Source: Miscanthus floridulus
Taxonomy: Eukaryota; Streptophyta; Magnoliopsida; Poales; Poaceae
Assembly (NCBI RefSeq): GCF_019320115.1
Contig: NC_089587.1
Span: 102,450,166-102,514,165 of the forward strand
Length of the DNA: 64,000 nt
Direction of reading: 5' to 3'
The notes beneath the pieces were generated by a model that made no database searches, was not told where the DNA came from, and saw only the letters and a list, made by a program, of their open reading frames with translations. The translations under genes and the position numbers were made by a program. This document shows, piece after piece, positions 11,916 through 22,374 of the stretch (position 1 is the first letter of the stretch; the number at the start of each line of letters is the position of its first letter).

Positions 11916-12860
11916 GCTAGTCCCCGAGCATCATGTATTATGCTGCAACACGCCATTTTAACCTTCTCCGACAAGCGAGGCTTGGATTCTTGACGCCTCC
12001 GACCACCGTCATCACCGGAGAAGTAGGTTGTCCGAAGAATGTATGGTGCTCTTAAGAAAAAAGAAAAAGATTTCTGTCCTGAGAAGTGTGCCCACTTGTA
12101 TTTCTGAAAAGAAATGTAAGTGGTCTTGAAGCATAGCATCCTTAAACATCAGAAGCGTAGGGGTCAAAAAACAAACACACTCACCGCAAGGTGAAGTGTG
12201 CCCACTTAGTCCCCGGGCTTGCTGGAAGGCAAAGTATGAGCCTTGTAGCAAGGTCAAAAAGAAAAGTCTCTTAACTGTATGTGAGTACAAATCACATGTA
12301 GCCAAGGAGAACCATTATTCAAGAAGTGGTCGGGGCAGTCCCCGAGCATACTAATAATCCTCATAATCATTCAAAACATTGGGGTCGATTTAAACAAACA
12401 CATTCACTGCAAGGTGAAGTGTGCCCACTTAGTCCCCGAGCCTGGTAGTAGGTGATGCAGGCATGTGGTGCCAGGGTCTAAAAAAAGAAATTCAACTGAG
12501 GTTAAGGATTCAATTGCCGGACAGGCAAAACAAGATACACCGGCAGGTGCATCGTATCGACATAGTCCCCGAGCTTGCTGAAAGGCGAAGTATGAGCCTT
12601 GTAGCGAGGTCTAAAGAAAAAGTCTCTTAACTGTATGTGAGTACAGATCACATGTAGCCAAGGAGAACCATTATTCAAGCAGTGGTCGGGGCAGTCCCCG
12701 AGCACGGCCGTGGTCGGAGCGATCCCCGAGCACAAAAGTGGTCTGGGCGATCCCCGGGTACAAAAGTGATCTGGGCAGTATCCAAACACAGTAGTGGTCT
12801 GTGCAGTCCCTGAGCACATTAGTAGTCTGAGCAGTATCCCAACACAGTAGTGGTCAAGGC
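11916..12860 (-). repeat. N1 3' non-coding region with arrayed purine-tract motif and 356-bp-spaced direct repeat
   Basis: No gene is visible. The motif AGTCCCCGAGC (GCTCGGGGACT on the minus strand) recurs at about 11,919, 12,208, 12,334, 12,430, 12,563 and 12,692, with degenerate forms to 12,815. A block of about 140 bp beginning at the motif (12,206-12,346) is repeated at 12,562-12,702. The first motif abuts the LTR and is the likely polypurine tract. The same region exists in inverted orientation in N3 at 57,530-58,285. Confidence 0.7.
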
Positions 12861-13184
12861 AAATCCACGATCACTTGCGCTGCTTGTACTATTATTTTGT
12901 GTACTTTTCTCTGCTCTCTGCCAAGGCCAGTCTGACACGTATGGTCAAAAAAGTAAATAGGTATAGTACGTCATTCTTTTTTTTTTTTGCAAACAGTCGG
13001 TTGACACCTGTATTGAGGTGTGTCAGTGTGGGCCCTCTTACACCATCAACGAAGAGGCGCGTACACTGTTAACGAAGGAGTGCGTTTATTGGCGCAGATT
13101 TCGAGGTTGTGTGAACAACCGTCTGCGGCGTGTGCGCACGACTCCCAATATTCTCGGGCAGACGAAACGATGGTGCTCTTTGTT

Positions 13185-13194
13185 TTATATAATG
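13185..13194 (+). promoter_or_regulatory. TATA box of the N1 antisense gene
   Basis: TTATATAATG on the plus strand, about 145 bp before the ATG at 13,340. It is followed by a C/T-rich leader (CCGCCGCCACAACC, then TTCTTCTTCCTCCTGCC) typical of plant 5' untranslated regions. It is separate from the LTR promoters and faces the opposite way. Confidence 0.5.
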
Positions 13195-13339
13195 CAGATC
13201 TGGTAAGTTACTCACACCATTCCCCATTGCCATCCGCCGCCACAACCTTCTTCTTCCTCCTGCCGAAACCCTATTCCCCCAAAAATCATCGCCAATCCCC
13301 TCGGTCTCCTGCATCCACCCACTTAGTAAGGATGAACTA

Positions 13340-15285
13340 ATGGCGAAGAGAGACGCCCAGAAGAAAGGAGGGGTCATGGCGAAGGAGTGGTGGAAGTCTC
13401 GGAGCAACGAGCAAACCATCGAAGACCTCGTCGTCATGGGGGTGCTCCACAACAAAGCCCTCGCTGGATGGCGCGCACCGGAAGGAGAAAGCTTCCCTGA
13501 TCCACAACCAGGTGAAATCGTGGTTTTCGAAGATTTCTTCAAACGGGGTTTTGGGATTCCAGTGCACCCTTTCCTTCAGGGTCTCTGCTTGTACTACGAG
13601 ATTGGGATTTGCAATCTGCATCCCAACTCGATTCTTCTCGTCTCTACCTTCATCCATCTCTGCGAGGCGTATGGTGGCTTCCAGCCCCATTTCGACCTCT
13701 TTCGCCACCTGTTTTGCCTTCGGAAAAAGGGAAGCGGTGGCTCGAAGATCGCCGGAGGCGTCTATCTGAACTTGCGTGACGGCATGAAGGCTCAATACCT
13801 GCACTGTCCCTGGAACACCTCATTGGATGAGTGGTACAAGAAATGGTTCTACATCCATGAAGAGCCGAACACCATCACTCTGTGCGACGTGGGGCTAATT
13901 CCAGAGAAGAAGAACAGCTGGTCGGAGAAGCTCGAAAACTTGGAACAGATAGCCGAACTGCTCAGGATGATCTCGTGGGGAAGGCTTGATGGCCCGAGCG
14001 TGGTCGGCAACTTCATTAGCCGACGAATTCAGCCATGCCAGAAAAGGATTCATCCTGGCTTCGAATACCAAGGTGGCGCGGATCCGACAAGGACTAGGAA
14101 AGAGCCGCTCGACAAGACGGAGATCAAGGCCAGGATTGGAGAGCTGTTCAATCTGGCTGATCCGAATTATGTTGCACTGAACGCCATCGAGCACGCCTTC
14201 AAGCTGGCTCGACCTCCCCCAAAGGTAAATGACGCCTCCTGTTAACTGTAGAGTCATTTTGTATCAAGAAAATAACTGTCTTTTCCTTCATTTTGTGTCT
14301 CAGTATAATGGCTGTGACCGGGCAGGAGTGTTCGTGTCGCCTCCCCCTGGTGTAGAATGGCCACAAGCTACTGGCCCAGTCGCCCAGACCAGCGCCAGGA
14401 CTGACGACGTTCACTGGGCGGTACTCGAGACCGTAGAAGACGCCTCGACCAGAGCCACTGGCAAGCGTCCGGCTGCCAGCAAACGACGTCAAGCCATCTT
14501 CCCCCTATCGGACGACGAAGCAGAGGATGCTGACATCTTCCGGCTCGTCCCCCGAAAGAGGAGAAGGCAGGTGGGACCGACGGAGCAGGGTGGGTCCTCT
14601 AGGCCAGCAGTGGTCACAGCACCGACCACTGCTGCATAGAGGACCGACGAAGGAAACATGCCGCATCCTACTCCGACGCCCGTACCGGAGGTTGAACAAG
14701 TCCCAGTGGGAACTGCCGAGCAAGCGGAGCAGGGGCGGTCGAGAAGACGTTCCTTCGCCACATCCTTCCACAAGTCGAGACTGTAAGTATCTATATTTTT
14801 GATGTAAGCTTTGCATTTTGTACTGAATGCTATTATCGTCTGAATTTGTCTCTGAATTCATTAGATCTCAGTCCACCGAAAGCCCCGACCAGCTAGCTGG
14901 GTGCGGAACGTCCTCACCAACAACGGCGGGACGAACTGCTCAGCAACTAGCAGTGGAGGAGCCTATGGCAGGGACTCCGCCTACGCCTCAGCAGGCGGAC
15001 GACCAGACGCCAGTCCCCGAGCAGCTGGTCAAGAAGACAACCGAGCAGAATACAAGTGCTCCAAGCACGAACCCTGCTGAGGCGGATACCACGGCGCCAA
15101 GGGAGCTGGATCTAGCCGAGGGGCAGCAGCCAGAAGTTGCCCGGAACATGGTTGCCGACGCGATGGCTCGTGGGAAAGCCGTGGTGGTCGTGGAGTCTGC
15201 GAACTCTGGACAAGTGCCGCCTCCCGAACAGGAGGCCGAAGAGGATGAAGTGGAAGAAGTCCTGGGCCATCCCCAAGATAGGTGA
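13340..15285 (+). pseudogene. Putative gypsy-type transposon protein (PF04195-like), three exons, antisense to N1
   Basis: Exon 1 is 13,340-14,224 (295 codons, phase 0), exon 2 is 14,304-14,782 and exon 3 is 14,865-15,285. The donors GTAAAT and GTAAGT and the acceptors CTCAG and TTAG join the exons in one consistent frame, which supports real introns. Exon 1 contains GIPVHPFLQGLCLYYEIG and a Trp-rich block (EWYKKWFYIHEE), characteristic of the plant domain annotated as 'putative gypsy type transposon' (Transposase_28). The rest is low complexity: RKRRRQ, Pro/Thr/Gln-rich and acidic, possibly nuclear. One in-frame TAG at 14,637 breaks exon 2, so the copy is probably dead or makes a truncated product. 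The biochemical role of this family is not established. Confidence 0.7.
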
Positions 15286-15461
15286 CAACATGTATATGTG
15301 TCACGCTATCGGAACGACGAATGGTTCTCCATTGGGACTTCGTACTCGCAGAGTCGGAGACCCATAGCGAAGGCTGGCTGGCGACGAGCGGAGCGCCCCT
15401 CAGGAGTAGATACGACCACAAGATCTGTTCCAAGCCGTGCAGGACGACTGGCCCGAGCTGG

Positions 15462-15929
15462 TCAGATAGATCTGTTGTGGGGAGCTGTTACCTGCTCATT
15501 AGGTTGGCTTTGAATCGTACTTACCAGAGCCAGGGTTTCAGCGAGTTTGATGCCGACCCGATCGATGGAGTCGTGCAGGTTGGTGTCGTCGATCTGCTTT
15601 CTTCTGTAGCGGGGAAGCGGATGACGGGTTGTCGGCGTGGCTGTGGGCATGGTCGGAGCCAGATGTACTGTGGTCGGAGCTAGATCCATCGTGGTCAGAG
15701 CCGTGTTCACCGTGGTCGGAGCCGTGTTCACCGTGGTCGGAGCCGTAGCCGATGCAGGTGAAGTAGTCGTCGGCGCGGGTTGAATCCACGCCTCCTCCGG
15801 GGTCATGGCGATGGAGACGTCAGGGCCGGTGGTCCAAGTGATCTGGCCGACGGTGAACGTGAGGTCGTTGGGCGTAGCCATGGAGCCGGAGATGATGACC
15901 ATCTTGTTTGCTTGGAGAGCAGTACGCAC
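15462..15929 (-). CDS. Gag-like short ORF of N1
   Basis: A minus-strand frame of 155 codons starting 22 bases inside the right LTR, just after the primer-like site, where a retroelement's first ORF is expected. The N-terminus is MRTALQANKMVIISGSMATP; a second Met in better context lies at about 15,902. The middle is a degenerate Ala-Pro-Thr repeat (APTTVNTAPTTVNTA), arising from tandem copies of GTTCACCGTGGTCGGAGCC on the plus strand around 15,700-15,745. No zinc knuckle or capsid motif is visible. It may be a relic gag start or a non-coding leader that happens to be open. Confidence 0.4.
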   Translation of the reverse strand: MRTALQANKMVIISGSMATPNDLTFTVGQITWTTGPDVSIAMTPEEAWIQPAPTTTSPASATAPTTVNTAPTTVNTALTTMDLAPTTVHLAPTMPTATPTTRHPLPRYRRKQIDDTNLHDSIDRVGIKLAETLALVSTIQSQPNEQVTAPHNRSI

Positions 15930-15931
15930 AC

Positions 15932-15949
15932 CCCCTACCTAGCGCGCCA
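15932..15949 (-). other. Primer-binding-like site of N1
   Basis: Minus-strand TGGCGCGCTAGGTAGGGG directly follows the 5' LTR end GTCGACA. The same site occurs in N3 (55,797-55,814) and N2 (45,232-45,249), so it is a shared feature of all three small elements. The tRNA it pairs with was not identified. Confidence 0.65.
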
Positions 15950-15950
15950 C

Positions 15951-16409
15951 TGTCGACGAAATATGATCGGCAGTCTACCTAGGGGTATGCCCAAGGTAGT
16001 AGATTATCGGCAGACAGATGCGCAAGCCCCAAACAAGACGGTGATGCAAGACAGACACGAGGTTTTATCCAGGTTCGGCCGCTAAGAAGGCGTAATACCT
16101 ACGTCCTGTGTCTGATTTGTATTGCTGTATGTCAATGAGAGATATCTTTTAGAGGGGTCCCCTGCCCGCCTTATATAGTCCGGGGGGCAGGGTTACAGAT
16201 CTGGAAACTAATCCTAGTCAGTTACAATTGCCATATGTGGCCGGATAAGGATTCCTATTCTAACCGACCAGGATCCTGCTTGGTCACCAAATCCGTCTTG
16301 ATTCCTTGTGCGGGACTCCGATCAGGTTAACTGGGCCGCACGTCATCTTTCGGGTGGACTGAACCCATCGATCCGGGCCAGCCCAAGCTTAGCCGTAAGG
16401 ATTCCTACA
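15951..16409 (-). repeat. 5' LTR of N1
   Basis: 459 bp, near-identical to 11,443-11,915 over most of its length, with a TATA-like TATATAAGG near 16,171-16,179 on the minus strand. Its outer end reads TGTAGGAATCC rather than TGTGGGGGTATT. Confidence 0.85.
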
Positions 16410-17666
16410 GCAAGATCGTGTTGAAGCAACAGGCAAGAACGGAGAAGCTACGGTGACGTGTTTCGACAGTGACCGGGATCACGGCGGAGCGGACCTCGTC
16501 GACGATAGCGTTCCGACGACTATAGTGGGCAAAACAAGCAGGCAAGAGTGGAATGAGCACTACAGCATTGAGATGAATCCATAGAGTCAACCAGCAAGGG
16601 CAACGGCTCACCGGACGAGGCTGGCCACGGTGAATCAGAGCTTCCGTTGAGGTCGCCGACCGCGAGGAAGATGAACGTGTACCACGAGCTCTCGGTGAAA
16701 TTAGGTGGTAGCAATAGCTCGGTCGGATGCGCAAGGAGCAAGCAGAACTGGAACATGGCTTTTATGGGGCTTGCTTGCGCTGAGGAGATGAGAGAAGCTC
16801 ACCGGAGTTGAGACGGCGGTGTCGGGAAAACAGAGAGGAGGAAGAAAAGTAAACGGCGTTGTCTGGTTCTTATAGCTCGGCCAGGAGCACGCGGACTCAA
16901 CATGCAGCGTGCTCCCTGCACCAGCACCAAGCCAAGGGCGGTCGCAGGTGTGCCTGGAAGGCTAAAGAAAGGACGCCGGCGGTGAGGCGGTGGCGCCCTG
17001 TAGTTATCTGGAACTTTGAAATAATTACATATTTGCCACTTAGTTCATTTTACAAATTACTCCCAATTTTTATAAAGAAGTTGAAAATCTCCAAAAATGA
17101 AAGTTGCTCAATTTTTCAAACTCTACAACTTTACTTCTAGGAACATTTTCAAATTCTGCCTCCATTTTGAAATTTGAATTTGGGGTGCATTTGAGTATTT
17201 GAATCATTTCAAAATTACTCCAAATTTTATATGTAAACTTGAAAAGCTTTGAATACCAAAGTTGATCCACATAAAATAATCTCCAACTTTTCTTTTTGCC
17301 TCATCCCCAAATTCCAAATGGATTTTGAATTAGACAAAAGGGGCAAAAAGGACTTTTGTGATTTGAATTTGAATTCAAATTTGATTTGTTTTCCTTTTAC
17401 TTTAACTTTGATTTTTGACCAGTAACATGGCCCATTTGGGTTATTTGAGTCAAATGACACATGACCTCACATGATCACATGAAATTTGACCCTTGTGGTC
17501 ATGATCTTTATTTAGGGTTTTGAATCACATCACATGAAATAACAACATTATGAAATAAAGCTTATTTAGTGAATGCATTCAAAATTTTCTACTTTATGAA
17601 TGCTTTGCAATGCATATGACGACATGACAAGTTTTAGTGTTAGGTCAAAACACCAGAGGTGTTACA
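16410..17666 (-). repeat. 5' LTR of G1, outer part
   Basis: Continues the LTR interrupted at 11,442 and runs to TGTTACA at 17,666, adjoining the TAGGA duplication. It matches 3,830-5,082 of the 3' LTR. The promoter-like TATA (minus) lies near 16,868-16,877. Confidence 0.88.
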
Positions 17667-19343
17667 TAGGAGCTCAGTGCCCGTAACACCAAGCTGGTGA
17701 AGAGGAACAAACACCACCATCATCTAGGCCCCGGTGGCTACTATGCCAAGGAAGAGCAGTTTAGGAAGATGGACGAAGAGGCCGCAGCTGCTGGGAATAT
17801 CGATGTGACAAATTTGAAGGTACGCTCAAGGAATTGGATATATGCGAGGAGTACAGAATCATTTGGCGATAATCTTAAGTTTGATAAGCCAGAGACCCAA
17901 GAGGCAGTATCAAGGATACTGAAATATGCTAAAGACAAGGAGAATGGCTCATTCAATCCTTCTAGAGAGAGGGACGAGCTTAGCCTTGGCTTGGGAAACA
18001 AGGAGCACATAGGCCGCACCAGGGGCTAGGGAAAAGGACAACCTGGAAGCAAGGATTCAAAGAGGATAGACACATGTATAAGAAACATGGCAGAGACTAG
18101 GAGACTAATCTTGAGCTCCAAGTGAAGGCTCTAGTTGTGAAGGCACTAGAGGAGCAAGGACTATCTACGGAGCCATGGATATTAGTGACGCCACTAGGAG
18201 AAATGACATTAGTTGGTAGCCCTACGAAAGTTCCTAGTAGCCAAGGTTCCACTACAGCCACAACCCCCATCAATCGCATATGGGAACCAACTAGTTGCAC
18301 CTTGGTGTTTCTTAGTGGCCGACTAAACACTGTGATGGAGGTGGCAACAGGTGTGGCACATCCTTTTGGTGGCTTACACCATAATAATAAGATACCACCA
18401 GACTACACTTGGGTCAAGGTGCATACCGTGAAGCCCGAGTTCATGCAGTGAAGGATAGACTACGCAACTCCCGAGGGGCTAGTGTTACTCAGAGACTTTA
18501 TTGGGTAGTTCATCCTCTGGCATAAACAGAACATTATATTGACTGCTTCTTCGCTGCATCCCCCTCTCCAAAATTTGGAGCAAGTTGTTGAGGTTAGGGA
18601 GATATTTTCGCTGTCTCATGACCACCTCATTCCTGAGATGCCACATTCTTCCCTGCCTCCTAGCGAGCATGTGCCTGATAAGATGCCACAACCTTCTCTA
18701 GCTCGTACCGAGCAAGTGCATGATGAGATGCCACCGTCTTCTCAACAAGCACAGCCGATACATGAACAATGAGTGCCTCTTAAAGAAGGTGATGCACAAG
18801 AATATGAGGATGTGCCTGAATGGGAACTTTGAAAGAAGCATCCAATCACCATAAGGCCAATTTATGTTCCGATGAAAGACATCTTGTCGATGCCCAAGTG
18901 GTATTCCCATGACTAGTTGAAGCCTGAGAACCAAGTTAAAAAAAAGTCCCATCACGGGGTTCTGAGGAGGCCATCACTAGCAAACTCCACCAAATTGCAA
19001 AGCAGTATCCAAATGTTGATGCCATCAAATGGTCAAAGCATTGCCTAAAAACATATGAAAGAGGCAAGCCATTCCTACCAAACCGGGACATCCAGCGCCT
19101 ACCACTTGGAATGAGAAGGTTCCATGATTGGTACTTATGTGTTCTCCCAACGAGTATAGACCTCATACAAGCATGCTTCTCCACTGGCACATTTGGAAGC
19201 CCAGCCGGGAAAATTGTCTTTGACTTCAATGACAAGCAGACATGCTTTCACCTAGGAGCAATGGAGATGAATCTAATTCGCACGTGGTGCCTATAAGTCC
19301 TTGTCCTCCTGATATGATAAGAATGTAATCTTTGAATTTTGTT
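17667..19343 (+). pseudogene. CACTA transposase-associated protein, middle part (decayed)
   Basis: Coding continues in the frame broken at 1,430. Blocks are 17,697-18,029 (GGYYAKEEQFRKMDEEAA; WIYARSTESFGDNLKF), 18,122-18,451 (ALEEQGLSTEPW; VGSPTKVPSSQGSTTATT; PPDYTWVKVHTVKPEFM), 18,452-18,772 and 19,081-19,296 (MRRFHDWYLCVLP; TGTFGSPAGKIVFDFND; MEMNLIRTWCL). Frame changes near 18,030-18,120 and 18,930-19,080 and several stops show decay. The block order matches the central part of grass CACTA second-ORF proteins, upstream of the Ulp1-like peptidase found here after 22,359. The region ends at GTAAC (19,344-19,348), the target duplication of the second gypsy insertion. Confidence 0.65.
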
Positions 19344-19348
19344 GTAAC

Positions 19349-22300
19349 TGTAACACCTCTAGTGTTTTGACATAGCACTAAAACTTGACATGTCATCATA
19401 TGCATTGCAAAGCATTCATAAAGTAGAAAATTTTGAATGCATTCACTAAATAAGCTTTATTTCATAAGTTGTTATTTTATGTGATGTAATGTGATTCAAA
19501 ACTCTAAATAAAGATCATGACCACAAGGGTCAAATTTCATGTGATCATGTGAGACCATGTGTCAATTGACTCAAATAACCCTAATGGGCCATGTAACTGG
19601 TCAAAAATCATAGTTAAGTAAAAAGGTAAACAAATCAAATTTGAATTCAAAGTTTTCAAAGTTTACATATAAAATTTGGAGTAATTTTGAAATGAATCAA
19701 ATGCTCAAATTCACCCCAAATTCAAATTTCAAAATGGAGACAGAATTTGAAAATGTTCATTTAAGCAAAGTTGTAGAACTTTGAATTTTGAGCAACTTTT
19801 ATTTTTAGAGATTTTCAACTTCTTTAGACAATTTGGGAGTAATTTGTAAAATGAACTTGGTGGCAATTCTGTAATTCTTGTGAACAGTACCACGACCACT
19901 GCCGCACCACCGGTGTTGTTTCTCCGGTCTTCCAGATGCGCCCGTGGCCGCCCTCGGCTTCGCGCTGGCATGAGCGGGTCGCTGCATGTCATTCCCTCGC
20001 TCTCTTGGCTGCGCTATAAAGCTCCGACACCGTCGTCGGCTGTTCTTTCTCTCCTCTGTTTCCCGACGCCGCCGCCTCAGCTCCGGTGAGCTCCCCTCGC
20101 CTCCTCAGCGCAAGCTAGTCTCGGCAAAGCAGTGTTCCAGCTCCATCTCCTCCTTGCGGACCCATCCCACCAACTATGTTTGTCTGAGTCCATCGAGAAC
20201 CGCTGCTAGCGACCCTTCTTCCTCGCGGCCGACGACCTCACCCGAAGTTCCGTTTCACCACGGCCAGTGTCATCCGGTGAGCTGTTGCCCTTGCTTGTTG
20301 TCTCTACAGCTTCGTCTCGATGCTGTGGTGCTTAATCCATTCTTGCTTGATCGTTTTGCCCACTACAGTCACCGGAACACCGTCGTGGACGAAGTCTGCT
20401 CTGCCGTGATCGCTGTCACCGTCGAACCGTGTCACCGCAGCTTCTTCGGTCTCGCTCATTGCTTCAACACGTTCAGGGTGAGCTACTGATGCTTCTTGGA
20501 CTCTTTGTTTCACCGTTACTGACCTTGTTCCATCGGCATAGCATTGCCATGCTGCCACATCTGCCATGGCCGGCGTCAGCCTTGTTTCATGTCGTAATCA
20601 ACCTCCATAATGCCACAGATCGATGCGCCTAGTCTTTGTGAACATTTTGGTACTTTGGCCGGCGCTGTTGGACTCACCATCGGTGAGTTAGCGCCGGTCA
20701 GCGCCGTTGTGGTCCTTGATGGTAGAATTTCAAGTTGATTTTGTTGGCTTGCAACTGTACCGTGAAGGAAAGTTGTACTCAAGGTGTTATTATATTTCAT
20801 GCACCATGAAAGCATCATGTTTACATTATCATCATGTTGAAGCATATGTTATTATTTCGTGTAGAATCTGAGAGTGAACCGATCCTAGTTGAGCAAGTTG
20901 TGGAAGAATCCCCGGTTGTCTCAAGATTCGATATTTGTGGTACTGATACGGAACCCAAGATCATCAACAAAGGCAAGCCTCGGTTTATGCATTAAACCAT
21001 TACCTTGTTTACTTTGAAAAGTTTATCACTTATGTTACCTATTTCATTAAGTTGATTATTTCAAATGTCACCTACTTGATGCATTGCCTACCTTGTTAAT
21101 TGTTTACCATCCTTGAAGATGATTTCATTTACAAAGGCGTAGAATGCTTTGTATGCTTTATGGTAGGCTTTCAAGGTAACAGTTTCGATACAATCAAAGA
21201 TGGCATACTGGCCAAAGAAAGAAAGAAGGTAGAATGAACTAGAGACTAGTCGGGTGACTTATCTTGAATGTTGGATAATGTTGCCGACTATGTCGCTTAA
21301 AGGCCACTCATTGTAGATCTTCTCAACAAGACACTTTGTAGTATTGGTCACATACCCTAGTAAGCCTACTTCGGCTAATCCGATACTAAGATGAATGCCC
21401 ACGCACTGGGAGTGGAGAGATGGCGGGAGTAGCGTGTACCCTCATGGCTGGAATGTGGCCGGATTGGAGGTGTGCTGTGCTCTTGGGTGGCATGGAGACG
21501 GCTTAGTATAGGAGGATCTGGTTGCAAGGTTGATATATGCAAGATTAAGTTCTACATATGTCGTGTGATAAGGAATCCCTAGCTGGGACTTGAATAAATT
21601 TGAATTATCGGTGCTCCACGGATATGGAGACTCGTTTCATTACAAATGCAATGTAGGACTGGTGAATTACTAAAACTTGAGAAAAGAAATGGAATGAGAA
21701 GGATTGGAACATGGGATATGAACACTTAGTTTGAGATAATGAGCCAAGAAGACTTAGGGGTAAAAACTTGAAAATAGGATCAAGAATAGTAAGCTTTTGG
21801 CAAAGAACTTTGAATCTTGCTACATCCTTATCTTGCCCCAACACCTGCATCTCTAGAGTTTTCACCCCCTTTTACGTTGGGTCAGTCTTGTTGAGTACTT
21901 TTGTACTCAGGGTTTGTTAATCCTTGTTGCAGGTGAGTCACATGCGCAGGCTTGTTTTGGTCCCTGCTGCATGTTAGTGTTTGAAGTCGATGACGATGAG
22001 GAATGATGAATGGCCTTTGGACAAGGCACTAGTTTGTATGAAAAATAATGTTAATGTAATATTATCTCGCTACTATGGTTGTATGACACTTATGGTTTTG
22101 TAAGTTTGAAACAACTGGTTTGTAATATTAAAACTTAAATCTTTCGCTTTATAACCTCTGATATATATATTGAAAACTATTGTAATCTACAATGTCTGTG
22201 ATTGGGATCCTGTTTGGAAAAGATTCATGGATGATTTGGGTTTTCCAAGGACACCCGACAGACCTGTTAAGTTGTTGAGAACTTATGTACGCTATCAGAG

Positions 22301-22358
22301 GTCTGTTGAGACAACGATAGATGCACGTGGGCCTGAATTCTTAGGAGGTTCTGCCACA
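19349..22358 (+). repeat. Gypsy LTR in solo position (S1), with two internal deletions
   Basis: Starts TGTAACACCTCTAGTG and ends TTCTGCCACA, flanked by GTAAC on both sides (19,344-19,348 and 22,359-22,363). It is of the same family as 30,388-34,041 but shorter (3,010 against 3,654 bp). It lacks about 120 bp after GAATTCAAA near 19,650 (loss between two ATTCAAA repeats) and about 522 bp near 20,716 (junction GTTGT/GGTCC). The two losses account for the length difference. The double hairpin is at 21,893-21,936 and a TATA-like CTATAAAG near 20,012. Open frames here (such as 19,986-20,489) are not conserved proteins. Confidence 0.9.
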
Positions 22359-22374
22359 GTAACTAACCCATGCT

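Larger units (their letters stand above)
11443..16409 (-). mobile_element. Non-autonomous LTR retrotransposon N1 nested in the G1 LTR
   Basis: LTRs at 11,443-11,915 and 15,951-16,409 share the end TGTCGACGAAATATG and flank a 4-kb interior. The primer-like site TGGCGCGCTAGGTAGGGG lies on the minus strand inside the right LTR, and the purine tract GCTCGGGGACTAGC lies inside the left LTR, so the element is minus-oriented. The interior has no protease, RT or integrase. It holds a short gag-like frame on the minus strand and a three-exon gene on the plus strand. No clean 5-bp target duplication is visible: the left flank ends CCGAT, the right begins GCAAGATCG. The outer end of the right LTR also differs from the left LTR. 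Confidence 0.85.
1431..17671 (-). mobile_element. Gypsy chromovirus (Tekay/Del-like) G1, internally deleted, inserted in CACTA
   Basis: A long LTR retrotransposon read on the minus strand, bounded by the 5-bp target duplication TAGGA at 1,431-1,435 and 17,667-17,671. The 3' LTR is 1,436-5,082 (3,647 bp). The 5' LTR is split by a younger element into 9,030-11,442 and 16,410-17,666 (about 3,671 bp in total). The internal region 5,083-9,029 carries gag, RNase H, integrase and a chromodomain-like tail, but no protease or reverse transcriptase. The long LTRs, initiator-Met primer site and chromodomain tail suit the Tekay/Del branch of chromoviruses; the branch name is inference. Confidence 0.9.

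Noticed and set aside
19986..20567. Paired frames on both strands (167 and 87 codons) in LTR S1, with counterparts in other LTR copies
   Set aside because: They sit in the GC-rich leader part of the LTR, shift between copies and show no protein family signature.
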